A stretch of 64,000 bases of DNA, taken from positions 1-64,000 of the forward strand of contig JAZNDZ010000109.1 in the NCBI GenBank assembly GCA_045588345.1, read 5' to 3'. A program made the position numbers and the translations under genes. This DNA is from HGM04593 sp045588345. GTDB taxonomy: Bacteria; Bacteroidota; Bacteroidia; Bacteroidales; Bacteroidaceae. Shown here one piece after another: positions 25,048 to 34,935 of the stretch (position 1 is its first letter; the number at the start of each line of letters is the position of its first letter). The notes below the pieces were generated by a model. The model made no database searches, was not told where the DNA came from, and saw nothing but the letters and a program-made list of their open reading frames with translations.

Positions 25048-25986
25048 GTGCAAGGACCTACTATCAGCATAATAATTCCCATATATAAAACCGAAAAATA
25101 TTTGTATCAATGTTTAAATTCGGTCATTGCCCAAACGTACACTAATTGGGAGGCTATTCTTGTAGACGATGGCTCACCAGACAACAGTGGAAAAATCTGC
25201 GATGAATATGCTTCCAAAGACAAGCGAATTAAAGTTATTCACAAAAAAAATGGTGGAGTAAGTTTGGCTAGATTAGACGGTTTTAAGTCAAGCTGCGGAA
25301 AGTACATTTTCTTCTTGGACAGTGATGACACGCTCCCCCAAAATGCTTTACAGGCACTTATTTCAAATTCAAAAGGCCAAAAATACATTTGCGGTACAGC
25401 AAAAGAAATAAAGGAAGAGGCTGAAAATAAGCTATTATACACAAACAATAGAGTTTTCGATAAATGCGAAGTTGCAGTGTCTATACTAAAATTTGAAAGG
25501 AAGTTCAGTTGGGAATTATGGGGCAAACTTTTTCACAATTCAGTTCTTGACATAGAAACATTGAGTGTTCCAAGCAATATTAAAGTTTTTGAAGATTATA
25601 TCATTACACTTAGAATACTTGACAAGATTGAGAATGTAAAATACATTTCAGACTGCACATATAATTATATCGTTAGAGAAAACAGTGCCACATATACAAA
25701 CAAGCTTAATCTAAAAAAGGTTGAAGATTTAAGCAGAGAGATAACTGCTGTTTGTGACAATGAGCTTTATAAAAAAGAGTTTACCAGATGTAGACTTCAA
25801 ATGCTAGGTTGGATTATTGGAGATGAACAATTAAATAAGAACAATGAATGGTTCAAGGAACTTGTAAGAAACAGCAAAGATATTAAACTAGGCAAAATAG
25901 AAAAACTGCTCATTACGCTTGTCAATGTATTTAATAAGGGAAAAACAAGAAAGAAGATATATAATTTCCTGCTAAGAATAAAATAA
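25048..25986 (+). CDS. Glycosyltransferase family 2 (GTG start)
   Basis: A 312-residue GT2 enzyme with TISIIIPIYKTEKYLYQCLN, LVDDGSPDNSGKICDEYA and FLDSDDTLPQNAL. The only canonical start in frame after the stop at 25024 is the GTG at 25048. An ATG 16 bases earlier (25032) is in another frame and stops after 18 codons. The 98 bases between this gene and the previous one hold no other feature. Either the start is GTG or a small deletion has removed an original ATG. It is otherwise intact and similar to its upstream neighbour. Confidence 0.82.
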   Translation: MQGPTISIIIPIYKTEKYLYQCLNSVIAQTYTNWEAILVDDGSPDNSGKICDEYASKDKRIKVIHKKNGGVSLARLDGFKSSCGKYIFFLDSDDTLPQNALQALISNSKGQKYICGTAKEIKEEAENKLLYTNNRVFDKCEVAVSILKFERKFSWELWGKLFHNSVLDIETLSVPSNIKVFEDYIITLRILDKIENVKYISDCTYNYIVRENSATYTNKLNLKKVEDLSREITAVCDNELYKKEFTRCRLQMLGWIIGDEQLNKNNEWFKELVRNSKDIKLGKIEKLLITLVNVFNKGKTRKKIYNFLLRIK

Positions 25987-25992
25987 ACCATT

Positions 25993-27144
25993 ATGTCAGA
26001 CTTCTGCAAAAAAAGAATAATCGTTCTCACTTGCGGAGACTCAAACGATATATCTACCTGGTCAAACGTCCCATATCTCTTTACAAGAACATTGGAAGAA
26101 AAGGGATTTAGACTACACCGTGTAGATATCTCGCCAAACAAGACTTTGAATCGCATATTCAACACGACATCATACCTTATTTTCAAAAGAGTACTCAAAA
26201 GAAATGCATGCCCTGAATTCCACAGAACATGGTTACACCGTTTCATTACATATCGTAGAATTAAGAAAGTAACTATACAGAACCCGGATATACAATTCAA
26301 CTTATTTCTGTCATTCGCTTTTTACAACAAATACAGCAAAAAGCCGAATGTGTTATGGTGCGATTGGAGTGACAGAGTCGTTATAGAAAGACTTGGAAGA
26401 GAGCCAAAGTTCTATGAAACAGCTTCACTACGTCACGAGGACAATGTAATGAAGAATGCTGACAAGGTATATACGATGTTTCCCAAGTGCAAAGAGCATA
26501 TGGAAGAACTCTACAGGAGGGAAATCATATATATAAACCGTAATGTAGTAAATACCGTCTTTGAGGGAGAATTTAACATAAAAGAGAACATAAGGATACG
26601 TCTACTATCTAAAAAGATACTTTTCATCGGCAACATCAGATACATTGGAGCAGCAAAAGGACTTATTCAGGCATACAACATATTAAAAGAAAAAGATAAA
26701 TCTCTTGAACTGCATATAATAGGTATGACTGATGAGCAGTTAGGAGTAAAAGACAAGGATATACATTGCTATGGTTATCTCAGGAAGAATGTAAAAGAGG
26801 AAAAAGATTTATATTACTCGTTATTACATAACTGTAGAGTATTTGTCAACCCAGCACAACAATGGGGAGGCTACAGCAGTTCTATCGAGGCAATGTATTA
26901 TGGCTGTCCCATAATTGTTGCACCATACGATGATTTTGTCTGTGAATTCGGGGAGAGCATCAATTTTGGGAAATATACAAATGGGAACGACCTTGATACA
27001 ACAATTGCCAATATACTTTATGCCAGCGATGAAGAATATTCCGCATTGTGTAAAAATGCACATGACAGAGTAAACGACTACACATGGAGCAACTATGTTG
27101 ATGCATTCCTCAAGTCATTAAAAGAAGAGGGTATATTAAAATGA
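25993..27144 (+). CDS. Glycosyltransferase family 4-like
   Basis: A 383-residue GT-B protein. The N-terminal half has IIVLTCGDSNDISTWSNVPYL and a divergent acceptor domain. The C-terminal half has KILFIGNIRYIGAAKGLIQAY, LELHIIGMTDEQLG and the donor-site phrase VNPAQQWGGYSSSIEAMYYG. The conserved second Glu of the EX7E motif is present in SIEAMYYGCP. It starts 6 bases after the previous gene and shares ATGA with the next. The sugar is unknown. Confidence 0.82.
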   Translation: MSDFCKKRIIVLTCGDSNDISTWSNVPYLFTRTLEEKGFRLHRVDISPNKTLNRIFNTTSYLIFKRVLKRNACPEFHRTWLHRFITYRRIKKVTIQNPDIQFNLFLSFAFYNKYSKKPNVLWCDWSDRVVIERLGREPKFYETASLRHEDNVMKNADKVYTMFPKCKEHMEELYRREIIYINRNVVNTVFEGEFNIKENIRIRLLSKKILFIGNIRYIGAAKGLIQAYNILKEKDKSLELHIIGMTDEQLGVKDKDIHCYGYLRKNVKEEKDLYYSLLHNCRVFVNPAQQWGGYSSSIEAMYYGCPIIVAPYDDFVCEFGESINFGKYTNGNDLDTTIANILYASDEEYSALCKNAHDRVNDYTWSNYVDAFLKSLKEEGILK

Positions 27145-28214
27145 GCAAGACAATAACCTTCATATTTCCTCACCCCGTTTCGGGGCCTACAGGCGGTTAC
27201 AAGGTGGTATATGAATATGCCAACCGCCTTGCAACGGATGGGCATAGGGTAAATATTGTATATTCGGGGTCGCTGTTCTGGAAAAAGAAGTCACTCTACT
27301 TTAAACTGACAAACTGCTTCAGGTACATTCAGATGCTCGTTAATGGTTATGGTTGTCGCAAGTGGTTCAGCCTTGACAAACGAGTGAAAGAGCACCTTAC
27401 ACTCTCACTCAACTACAGACATGTACCCAAAAGCGACATATATGTATGCACATCACCATACACTGCTATGTATGTCAAAGACTACCCTACTGAAAACAAA
27501 TACTATTTTATACAAGGATATGAGAATTGGGGCACGATTACTGATGAAAAGTTAAGGAGAACATACCATTATCCGCTAAAAAAGATTGTAATCTCAAAAT
27601 GGTTGCAGGAAATAATTGAAAAGGAAGAACACGAAAAATGCACTCTCATATACAATGGTTTTAATTATGAAGATTTCTACTGCAAAAAACCTGTTGAAAA
27701 GAAAGATAAATACTGCGCCACAATGCTATACCACACAATGGAATTAAAAGGTGCGAAGTATGGTATGGAAGCGCTTGAGATTGTTAAAAAGCAATTTCCA
27801 CAACTAAGGGCAAATCTGTTCGGCACGCCGCCTGCACCACTGGTGCTTCCTGAATGGATAACATACTACCAATTGCCAAACAAGGAGCAATTAAACAGCA
27901 TATACAATGAGGGTGCTATTTTCATTGGCTGCAGCAGTTCAGAAGGCTGGGGATTACCCATTGGTGAGGCAATGATTTGTGGTGCAGCTGTTGCTTGCAC
28001 AGACAACAATGGTTATCTTGAGATGGCAAAAGATGGCGAGACGGCACTTGTTTCACCAATAAAGGATGTACAGGCACTTGCAAATAATATTATACGCTTA
28101 ATCAAAGACAACGAACTGCGGTATCATATTGCAAGAAACGGCAACGAGTTTATAAAACAATTCAAGTGGGATAATTCATACAACAAACTCAAAGAAACAT
28201 TGAACATACAATGA
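27141..28214 (+). CDS. Glycosyltransferase family 4
   Basis: A 357-residue GT-B retaining transferase. It starts with ITFIFPHPVSGPTGGYKVVYEYANRL, whose Gly-Gly loop is typical of GT4. The donor domain shows YNGFNYEDF and FIGCSSSEGWGLPIGEAMICG, a clear EX7E motif. The second half resembles rhamnosyl/mannosyl transferases of Bacteroidetes surface loci. It overlaps genes on both sides by 4 bases (ATGA), so translation is probably coupled across the group. Confidence 0.88.
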   Translation: MSKTITFIFPHPVSGPTGGYKVVYEYANRLATDGHRVNIVYSGSLFWKKKSLYFKLTNCFRYIQMLVNGYGCRKWFSLDKRVKEHLTLSLNYRHVPKSDIYVCTSPYTAMYVKDYPTENKYYFIQGYENWGTITDEKLRRTYHYPLKKIVISKWLQEIIEKEEHEKCTLIYNGFNYEDFYCKKPVEKKDKYCATMLYHTMELKGAKYGMEALEIVKKQFPQLRANLFGTPPAPLVLPEWITYYQLPNKEQLNSIYNEGAIFIGCSSSEGWGLPIGEAMICGAAVACTDNNGYLEMAKDGETALVSPIKDVQALANNIIRLIKDNELRYHIARNGNEFIKQFKWDNSYNKLKETLNIQ

Positions 28215-29197
28215 AAGCACAACGACAAACAAATCTTGAGATTCTGCGCATACTTTGTATGCTGTTTATTGTAACCGGACATGTAAATGCTAAAGGAGAT
28301 ATACCATCTTTTGTAGATATTTCACCTCATTCTGTAAACTGTTTCGTCTTAATTTCCGGCTATTTTCTGATTAATGCAAAATTCAAATCAGAACGTATCC
28401 TACGTACTTTTATTGAAACAATTTTCTACTCATTTACAATTACGATTATTCTATATTTTTGTGGAAAAGCCAATTTATATGATGTTGCGAAATCGGCAAT
28501 GCCATTTGCCCCGACCAAATTCAGTTATTGGTTTGTAAACAAATATCTTGCAATCATTCTTCTTTCACCCTTTATCAGTAAAGTATGTACGGCAATAAGC
28601 AAAAAGCAATACAAGATATTGCTTATAACATTACTGCTGATTAATTCCACATTATTTCTTGTTTTCCCATTTGGTGAACTGTTTGGAAATGGTTTCTCCC
28701 TTCTGTGGATGACTACAGTATTCATAACAGGTGGATACATGAGACTGCATACTCCAGAATTCAAATACTGGGGATTCACAGCCATTCTTCTTCTTGTGCT
28801 ATATAATGTCTGCCGTTCATATCTCAACAACGTTATTCTACTGGGGTATAATTCACTCATAACCTACGCATTGGGCATAACCACATTCATGTGGTTCAAA
28901 AACCTACAGATACCAAACAATGGTATTATTGCAAAAACCACAATGTTTATTGCCCCACACGTTTTTGCCGTATACCTGATTCACTCGCAAGGATTAATCA
29001 GCACATACTTGATTGATATTTTACGCAAATTCAATGGTTATATGCCGGAAATACCATATCTATATCTTTTTGGATTCTCAATTATTGTATTATCTGCAGT
29101 AATAGACAAAGTGCGAATGGTGTTATTCAAGCGCACCGGCATTGATTATTTGACAAACAGAATCGCTGCTAAACTTGACAAATCATACCAAGAATGA
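28211..29197 (+). CDS. Membrane acyltransferase (acyltransferase family 3)
   Basis: A 328-residue protein with about ten hydrophobic helices and the acyltransferase-3 start QTNLEILRILCMLFIVTGHV, whose His is the catalytic residue. FVLISGYFLIN follows. Such enzymes add O-acetyl or similar groups to sugars of polysaccharides in the inner membrane. It is one of three acyltransferases in the locus (with 32662 and 43803), so the polymer may carry several acyl groups. Overlaps are ATGA on both sides. Confidence 0.87.
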   Translation: MKAQRQTNLEILRILCMLFIVTGHVNAKGDIPSFVDISPHSVNCFVLISGYFLINAKFKSERILRTFIETIFYSFTITIILYFCGKANLYDVAKSAMPFAPTKFSYWFVNKYLAIILLSPFISKVCTAISKKQYKILLITLLLINSTLFLVFPFGELFGNGFSLLWMTTVFITGGYMRLHTPEFKYWGFTAILLLVLYNVCRSYLNNVILLGYNSLITYALGITTFMWFKNLQIPNNGIIAKTTMFIAPHVFAVYLIHSQGLISTYLIDILRKFNGYMPEIPYLYLFGFSIIVLSAVIDKVRMVLFKRTGIDYLTNRIAAKLDKSYQE

Positions 29198-31077
29198 AAC
29201 TTGCATCATTTGACATATTTGATACAACCTTAATCCGCAAATGCGGAAATCCGGAAAACATATTCTACCTCCTTGCACACAAGTTATACCCAAATGACAA
29301 AGCTAAGAGAGAGGATTTTATCGTTTGGCGCAAACGTACTCCTCAAATAGTTCAAAAAAAACTAAAAAAAATAGAACTGACATTACTGGATATTTATACC
29401 GCAGAAGGTGTCACCTCCTTTAATGAATATGACACCCAAACATTAATAAACAAGGAGTTGGAAACAGAAAGAGAAAATCTTGTTTGCAATCCAAAGATTG
29501 TTGAGTTAATCAACCGAAAGAGAAATGACGGCTACAACATCGCTTTCATCAGCGATATGTATATTAACAGTGACGTTTTGCGTGAAATACTTGAAGAGAA
29601 ATGCAAAATAAATTCTGAAGACTATATATATGTATCGTGTGAGACACAAGCAAGAAAGGATTCCGGTGCGATGTATCTACACGTCAAGAACCTGTTGGAA
29701 CCTGTGATTTGGGAACATTATGGAGACAATTGGTACAGCGATATCAAAATTGCTAGAAAGAATGGCATAAAAGCAACGCATATTGAAACACACAATAACA
29801 CTTTAGAGCAAAGGTTGGAGCTGCTATCTTGCAAACTTCCGGCATTTAGGGAATTATCAATGCTTACCGGAATATCAAAGACCGCCAGATTGTTAAACGA
29901 CAACCCATATGCCATAATAGCTGCAAACTATGTAGCAAGTGCATATATACCTTTTGTAAAATGGATTATTGAGACTGCCAGAAAAGAAAACATAGAAACA
30001 TTGTATTTCTTGTCCCGAGACAGCTACATCCTGCAAGAAATTGCAGAGTCTATCCCACACGAAGGCATTGAACTCAAATATCTGTTTGTTTCCAGACGTT
30101 CTTTAATGCGTCCATATATGTATGGCAGCAAACCGTACGATTATCTTAAAATTGTTGACCGGCACACACTTATAGGCAGGGATGTCAAGCACATGTTGTG
30201 GCAGTTGCTTCTCACGAAAGAAGAACTTAAAGAGAAGTACGGAATCGAATATAGATATCAAAGAATCAAATCCGGCGAAGAAGAAACAGAGTTCATCAAT
30301 TCAATATACAATAGTAAACTGACACCCAATTTCCAGGCAGAAGCCCTAAAGGAACAGGAAATACTGCTAAGGTACTTTGAACAAGAAGGTGTTACTACTG
30401 ATAAGAAAAAAGCATTCGTTGACGTTGGGTGGTTGGGCACATCACGACTGATGATAAACACAATACTCAAAAGAAATGGGTTCAAGCCCGTTGACTTCAT
30501 ATACTACGGAACAAGGAATGATGTATATCCAACAGAATATGGAACTTATTATTCATATTTCCCGGCAGGCACACTCAACACCAATATGACATCAGTGATA
30601 GAGAACTATTACTCCGCTTCACCCTATCCAACAACAATTGGATATAAAGAAGTAAAAGGAACCTTAGAACCGATATTCCCAAACGACAAGAGTGTAAAAT
30701 CTTCTAAAATCATAGATGAAAATATAAAAAACACAGTATGGATAGCCCAGGAAATCGAGAAATACAATATTAAAAACCCGGACGTGTTGTCTACATGGGG
30801 ATTCATTACTTTACATTCAATAGCAGAAATGCTTGATGATATAGATGTTTCTCCATTTACAGCAAGTGATGATTTTGATAATGAAATATTTGCAAAGAAA
30901 CTGACTCTAACAGAACTTGTCAAATTCCTTTTGACAGGAAAAAGAATTACACACTTTGACTATGCAAGCCTTAAATACACCTGTGGCTTTAAAACTGCAC
31001 ACTTGAGTATGAAGATGCATAAATTCACAAACCGTTTGAGAGGATATTTATTCAAATACTACATGAACAGAAAATGA
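29194..31077 (+). CDS. Two-domain HAD superfamily protein (COG5610-like)
   Basis: A 627-residue soluble protein. Residues 1-200 form a HAD fold: ASFDIFDTTLIR gives the nucleophile Asp7 and Asp10, AFISDMYI is motif II and HYGDNWYSDIKIARKNGI is motif IV. The rest (about 240-627) is a second domain with LYFLSRDSYILQEIAE, YLFVSRRSLMRPYM and AFVDVGWLGTSRLMI, found in large predicted HAD proteins of polysaccharide clusters. It could be a sugar-phosphate phosphatase or a transferase with an attached phosphatase. The function of the second domain is unknown. ATGA overlaps on both sides tie it to the transferase genes. Confidence 0.75.
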   Translation: MKLASFDIFDTTLIRKCGNPENIFYLLAHKLYPNDKAKREDFIVWRKRTPQIVQKKLKKIELTLLDIYTAEGVTSFNEYDTQTLINKELETERENLVCNPKIVELINRKRNDGYNIAFISDMYINSDVLREILEEKCKINSEDYIYVSCETQARKDSGAMYLHVKNLLEPVIWEHYGDNWYSDIKIARKNGIKATHIETHNNTLEQRLELLSCKLPAFRELSMLTGISKTARLLNDNPYAIIAANYVASAYIPFVKWIIETARKENIETLYFLSRDSYILQEIAESIPHEGIELKYLFVSRRSLMRPYMYGSKPYDYLKIVDRHTLIGRDVKHMLWQLLLTKEELKEKYGIEYRYQRIKSGEEETEFINSIYNSKLTPNFQAEALKEQEILLRYFEQEGVTTDKKKAFVDVGWLGTSRLMINTILKRNGFKPVDFIYYGTRNDVYPTEYGTYYSYFPAGTLNTNMTSVIENYYSASPYPTTIGYKEVKGTLEPIFPNDKSVKSSKIIDENIKNTVWIAQEIEKYNIKNPDVLSTWGFITLHSIAEMLDDIDVSPFTASDDFDNEIFAKKLTLTELVKFLLTGKRITHFDYASLKYTCGFKTAHLSMKMHKFTNRLRGYLFKYYMNRK

Positions 31078-31811
31078 AAGTTACTTTTATCTGTTGCTAC
31101 AACAATTTTGAAGAACTTGACAGTATGCTACTGCCATCGTTCAATCTGTTGGACAAGGATGTCTGCAACATTATCCTCATTAATTCATTGGAAGAAGTAT
31201 ATAAAAGCGCTGCAGAAGCATACAATAAGACAATAAAGAAGCATATAAATGACATTGGCGATATCTTGATTTTTTGTCACCAGGACATTGCTTTCGACGA
31301 TGTAACATTTCTGCAGAATATAATATCTGAATTAACAGGAACCCCCAATCAGATTTTAGGATTTGCAGGCATCAACACACAAGGGACTGTCTTTTCGAAC
31401 CTAAAGTACCAGGAAAGCAAACAGTTCATCACTAAAAATCAAATAAAAGAGAAACAGCAAGTTATTTCACTTGACGAGTGTTGCTTTGCAATGACTAAAG
31501 CTGTGTACAAAAAAACTCTGTTCGATGAACACGCCTGCAATCATTGGCACTTATATGCTGTTGATTTATGCTATAATGCAAATTGCAAGGGAATACCGAG
31601 CTATGTTATGCCGGATGTAATTTACCATAAAAAGAACAATAACGGTGGAATGTATTCCGACAAGCATTTCCTTAAAAGCATGTGGAGGCTTGTAAACAAA
31701 TACAAAAAAGATTTCGACTGCATTTACGCACCCTGTTACATCTGCAGTACAAACCGGTTCAAAGCTGCAACTAAAATTTTCAGAACAAATATTAAAAACC
31801 TATTGCATTAA
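31074..31811 (+). CDS. Glycosyltransferase, StrF-like GT2 subgroup
   Basis: A 245-residue GT-A-like protein. The N-terminus KVTFICCYNNFEELDSMLLPS, the central ILIFCHQDIAFDD (in place of a normal DxD loop) and the late MPDVIYHKKNNNGGMYS match the Glyco_tranf_2_5 or StrF-type group. Members sit in surface-polysaccharide loci. It is shorter than the other GT2 enzymes here because it lacks the C-terminal extension. It overlaps the HAD gene by 4 bases and the next gene by one (TAATG). Confidence 0.78.
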   Translation: MKVTFICCYNNFEELDSMLLPSFNLLDKDVCNIILINSLEEVYKSAAEAYNKTIKKHINDIGDILIFCHQDIAFDDVTFLQNIISELTGTPNQILGFAGINTQGTVFSNLKYQESKQFITKNQIKEKQQVISLDECCFAMTKAVYKKTLFDEHACNHWHLYAVDLCYNANCKGIPSYVMPDVIYHKKNNNGGMYSDKHFLKSMWRLVNKYKKDFDCIYAPCYICSTNRFKAATKIFRTNIKNLLH

Positions 31812-32665
31812 TGAAAATAGCAATCATAATACTGAACTACAACAATAGTACCGATTGTTGCAAGTGCATTGGCTACCTGCAACACCAGCAAGGTATTGAA
31901 CAAGAGATTGTTGTTGTAGACAACTGTTCGCGCGAAGATGACCGCAATGCGGTTGAGACTTTGTGCAAGGAACAAAATTGCACTTTCATTGCCAACAGCG
32001 AGAACAGAGGCTACAATGCCGGCAACAATGCGGGACTGCGCTATGCTGTGGAAAAGGGATATGAATATGCACTCATTGCGAACCCGGACATGGAGTTCCC
32101 TCAAAAGGACTACCTGTATCGACTCGCAGAAAAATTGCAGAACGACACCGACATTGTTGTCTGCGGCAGCGACATCATCGGTGCCGACGGCATACACCAG
32201 AGCCCTATGGGAAAAGAGGGTAACTGGCGCAATTCGTTCGGATGGATAAAGGATATTCTGCGGCGTAAGAAACAAGGCGAAGCATACGATTTCATTGACA
32301 ACTACAAGGAAAGTCATTACTGCCACAAGGTAAGCGGGTGCTGTTTCATGATAAAGACAGCATTTCTTGAGCAGATAAATTTCTTCGATGAAAAGGTCTT
32401 TTTATACTGCGAGGAAGCAATTCTCTCACGGCAAGTAGAGATTGCCGGCAAAAAAATGTATTACCTTGCCTCCGCACAGGCCGTACACAGACACGTAAAA
32501 AGCGAAAAGGGCAATCCAATGAAAAGGTTTAAAACATGGGGGAAATCGCGCTGCTACTTCATAGACCATTACAGCCAAGACTCATGGATTGGCAAACAGA
32601 TAGCAAAACTGTCAATGAAAATGTATGTACTCGCATTTGTAATATACAATAAATTAAAGCGATGA
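31811..32665 (+). CDS. Glycosyltransferase family 2 (rhamnosyltransferase-like)
   Basis: A 284-residue GT2 enzyme with IAIIILNYNNSTDCCKCIGYL, VVVDNCSREDDRNAVETL, NRGYNAGNNAGLRYAVEKGY and ANPDMEFP. This is the pattern of GT2 enzymes often annotated as rhamnosyltransferases (WbbL/RfbN-like). SGCCFMIKTAFLEQINFFDE supports the subgroup. It starts on the stop of the previous gene and shares ATGA with the next. Rhamnose as donor is likely by similarity but not proven; no dTDP-rhamnose genes lie in the window. Confidence 0.85.
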   Translation: MKIAIIILNYNNSTDCCKCIGYLQHQQGIEQEIVVVDNCSREDDRNAVETLCKEQNCTFIANSENRGYNAGNNAGLRYAVEKGYEYALIANPDMEFPQKDYLYRLAEKLQNDTDIVVCGSDIIGADGIHQSPMGKEGNWRNSFGWIKDILRRKKQGEAYDFIDNYKESHYCHKVSGCCFMIKTAFLEQINFFDEKVFLYCEEAILSRQVEIAGKKMYYLASAQAVHRHVKSEKGNPMKRFKTWGKSRCYFIDHYSQDSWIGKQIAKLSMKMYVLAFVIYNKLKR

Positions 32666-33678
32666 GCACCAAGAAACGTTTAGATTATATTGATGCCACA
32701 AAAGGTGTCGCAATCCTATGCATCACATTCCTTCACTTTGAAAAAGGAGTGATTCCTGTGTGGATGAACACGTGGATTGGTATGTTCATGATAAGCACAT
32801 TCTACTTTACATCGGGCTGGATTAGCGGAATAAACAATAGGCAAGTAAAACCAAATGAACTGCTGAAAAAGAGGATAAAGCAGTTAGGAGTCCCCTATCT
32901 TTGGTTCAGCCTTCTCATTATTATTTTTGATGTACTCTGGGTTGCAGCAGGACTTATGGAAAGCAATATCTTGTTACGAGACATATACAAGACCCTGGTT
33001 CTGCGCGGTATCGGGACTTTGTGGTTCCTGCCCGTACTGATAATTGGAGAATATATATTCGCTATTGTGAGGAACAGCAAAAGAAAATGGCTGATTGCTG
33101 CAATATTCATGGCAATAACATTGGCTGTAAATCATGCATACAACAACCTATGGTTGACAATGAGGGAACTGAGCGAACTGAACAAGTTGATTGACGCACC
33201 CATGCAGCCAATTGTAAGAGGATTATATGCATGGCCTATTGTTGCTCTTGGGTACGTAATAGCCAAAAGGTGGGGAGACAGTATAGCAAAAGCAAACAAG
33301 GCGATATTACTTGCAATTTCTGCTACTTTGCTGGCAACAAGCATTCTACTTGTCATTGACCCGCCACTCAACATTTACTACATCAATGGAGTGCTCTGCA
33401 ACACACTGCCCGCCATGGCATTCATGTGTCTGTTTGCAGTATTCACCAAGAACATAATAACAGATTTCTTTACATACTGGGGAGTAAACTCACTAATACT
33501 TATGTGCACACACTACAGTATCACTATGGAAATACTCATGGCATTTGACAGACATATATTGCACCACCCAGTATTTGAAGGACCTGTTACAATACTATAT
33601 TTTGCAGTATGCATACTGCTTACATACCCACTGGTTTACCTGTTCAATGGGAAACTTAGATTCATGATTGGGAAATAA
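32662..33678 (+). CDS. Membrane acyltransferase (acyltransferase family 3)
   Basis: A 338-residue polytopic protein. RLDYIDATKGVAILCITFLHFEKG is the acyltransferase-3 signature, with the catalytic His in TFLHF. STFYFTSGWISGIN and LWFLPVLIIGEYIFAI follow, and about nine more hydrophobic segments. It resembles OafA/WecH-like sugar O-acetyltransferases and is a distant paralogue of the genes at 28211 and 43803. Coupled by ATGA to the upstream transferase, it probably modifies the same repeat unit. Confidence 0.85.
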   Translation: MSTKKRLDYIDATKGVAILCITFLHFEKGVIPVWMNTWIGMFMISTFYFTSGWISGINNRQVKPNELLKKRIKQLGVPYLWFSLLIIIFDVLWVAAGLMESNILLRDIYKTLVLRGIGTLWFLPVLIIGEYIFAIVRNSKRKWLIAAIFMAITLAVNHAYNNLWLTMRELSELNKLIDAPMQPIVRGLYAWPIVALGYVIAKRWGDSIAKANKAILLAISATLLATSILLVIDPPLNIYYINGVLCNTLPAMAFMCLFAVFTKNIITDFFTYWGVNSLILMCTHYSITMEILMAFDRHILHHPVFEGPVTILYFAVCILLTYPLVYLFNGKLRFMIGK

Positions 33679-33697
33679 GACAAATAAACAATAAACA

Positions 33698-34921
33698 ATG
33701 TTTGATATATTCAAAGGACACTCGAAACTAACACTGTTTGCGACAATACTGATTATTTTCTACGGCATATACTACATGCCTGTAGACTCTTTCGGCATGA
33801 ATGCACCGATAAAGATAACATTGATGGTATTCTCCATCGCAGTTATGTTCTTTTACTCGTTCAAAGCATCAAAGGCTGTGCTCATTGGAGTCATTTATCT
33901 TATTTATCAATATATTGTTGCAAGCTTTCACCCTGAAAGTTTCCGTTGGAGCACATACATATACACCATTCTGCTTGTGCTTACATACGTAAGTTTCTAC
34001 AATCTTGTATTCATTGAAAAGGTTTTCACAATAAATCATTTCATAAACATATGCAAATGGTTCATGATGTTGTACTTTGTAGTTTGTATAGTACAACAGG
34101 TGCTGACACTTGCAGGAATAGGATATTTTCCCCTATTCAATATGATGACAAACCTTGGACGAGGTATTGGTTGCCAGTCCCTGTCAATGGAACCAAGCAC
34201 ATTCGGGCGTTTTATGCTCGTTTTCTATTATGCATATATAAAATGCCAGGAATACAAACGCGATGAGGGACCATTCACTCTTAGGGAACTTTTTGAAGGT
34301 GAACATAAATGGGTTACAATACGCTTCCTTTGGATGATGCTTACAATGGGTAGCGGAACTGCATTCGTTTGCCTTATTCTTTTATCACTATACTTCGTTC
34401 GCTGGCACAACTGGTACTACATGATACCAACGCTCATTATTTGCTATAGCCTTATACAAGCGTCAGGCATTGAGGCTCTTGACAGAGCAACAAGTACAAT
34501 TGAGGCCACTGCAACTCTTGATAAAGAGACCGTACAGGAAACCGATGGTTCGGCTTCAGTACGAATTGCGCCGTTACTTAACTCATTGACCGCAGATTTC
34601 TCCAAAAAAGAAACATGGTTCGGCTACGGCATTGATTCGGGATTGAAAGACATACATAGCAGGACAATGTTTCATGATTATGGATTAGTGTCTTATATTA
34701 TATGTTTGATTATGTGTTTTACATGTGGTTACAATTTCTGGTCGCTCGGAGCAATCTTTATGTTTGTAGGAGTCGGCGGAAATATGGGAAGCAATATCCA
34801 ATACGCATGGGAACTGGCAATGGTTTTCACATGCGTGAAATATTTCTACAAAAACCGTTATAACCCTGAGATATACGAAACAGAAGCATGTGAAGAATAC
34901 GAAATGCAAGAAGATAATTGA
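33698..34921 (+). CDS. Polysaccharide polymerase candidate (Wzy-like)
   Basis: A 407-residue polytopic protein with about 10 hydrophobic helices and one larger loop (about residues 180-320) that contains charged and Ser/Thr-rich sequence. GRGIGCQSLSMEPSTFGRFML and WFGYGIDSGLKDIHSRTMFHDYG, the latter with the HxxG/N-like end of many Wzy proteins, point to an O-antigen ligase/polymerase-type enzyme. Wzy sequences are poorly conserved, so this rests on topology and position. It would join repeat units in the periplasm. It follows the acyltransferase by 19 bases. Confidence 0.65.
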   Translation: MFDIFKGHSKLTLFATILIIFYGIYYMPVDSFGMNAPIKITLMVFSIAVMFFYSFKASKAVLIGVIYLIYQYIVASFHPESFRWSTYIYTILLVLTYVSFYNLVFIEKVFTINHFINICKWFMMLYFVVCIVQQVLTLAGIGYFPLFNMMTNLGRGIGCQSLSMEPSTFGRFMLVFYYAYIKCQEYKRDEGPFTLRELFEGEHKWVTIRFLWMMLTMGSGTAFVCLILLSLYFVRWHNWYYMIPTLIICYSLIQASGIEALDRATSTIEATATLDKETVQETDGSASVRIAPLLNSLTADFSKKETWFGYGIDSGLKDIHSRTMFHDYGLVSYIICLIMCFTCGYNFWSLGAIFMFVGVGGNMGSNIQYAWELAMVFTCVKYFYKNRYNPEIYETEACEEYEMQEDN

Positions 34922-34935
34922 ACAGACTTGAATAC

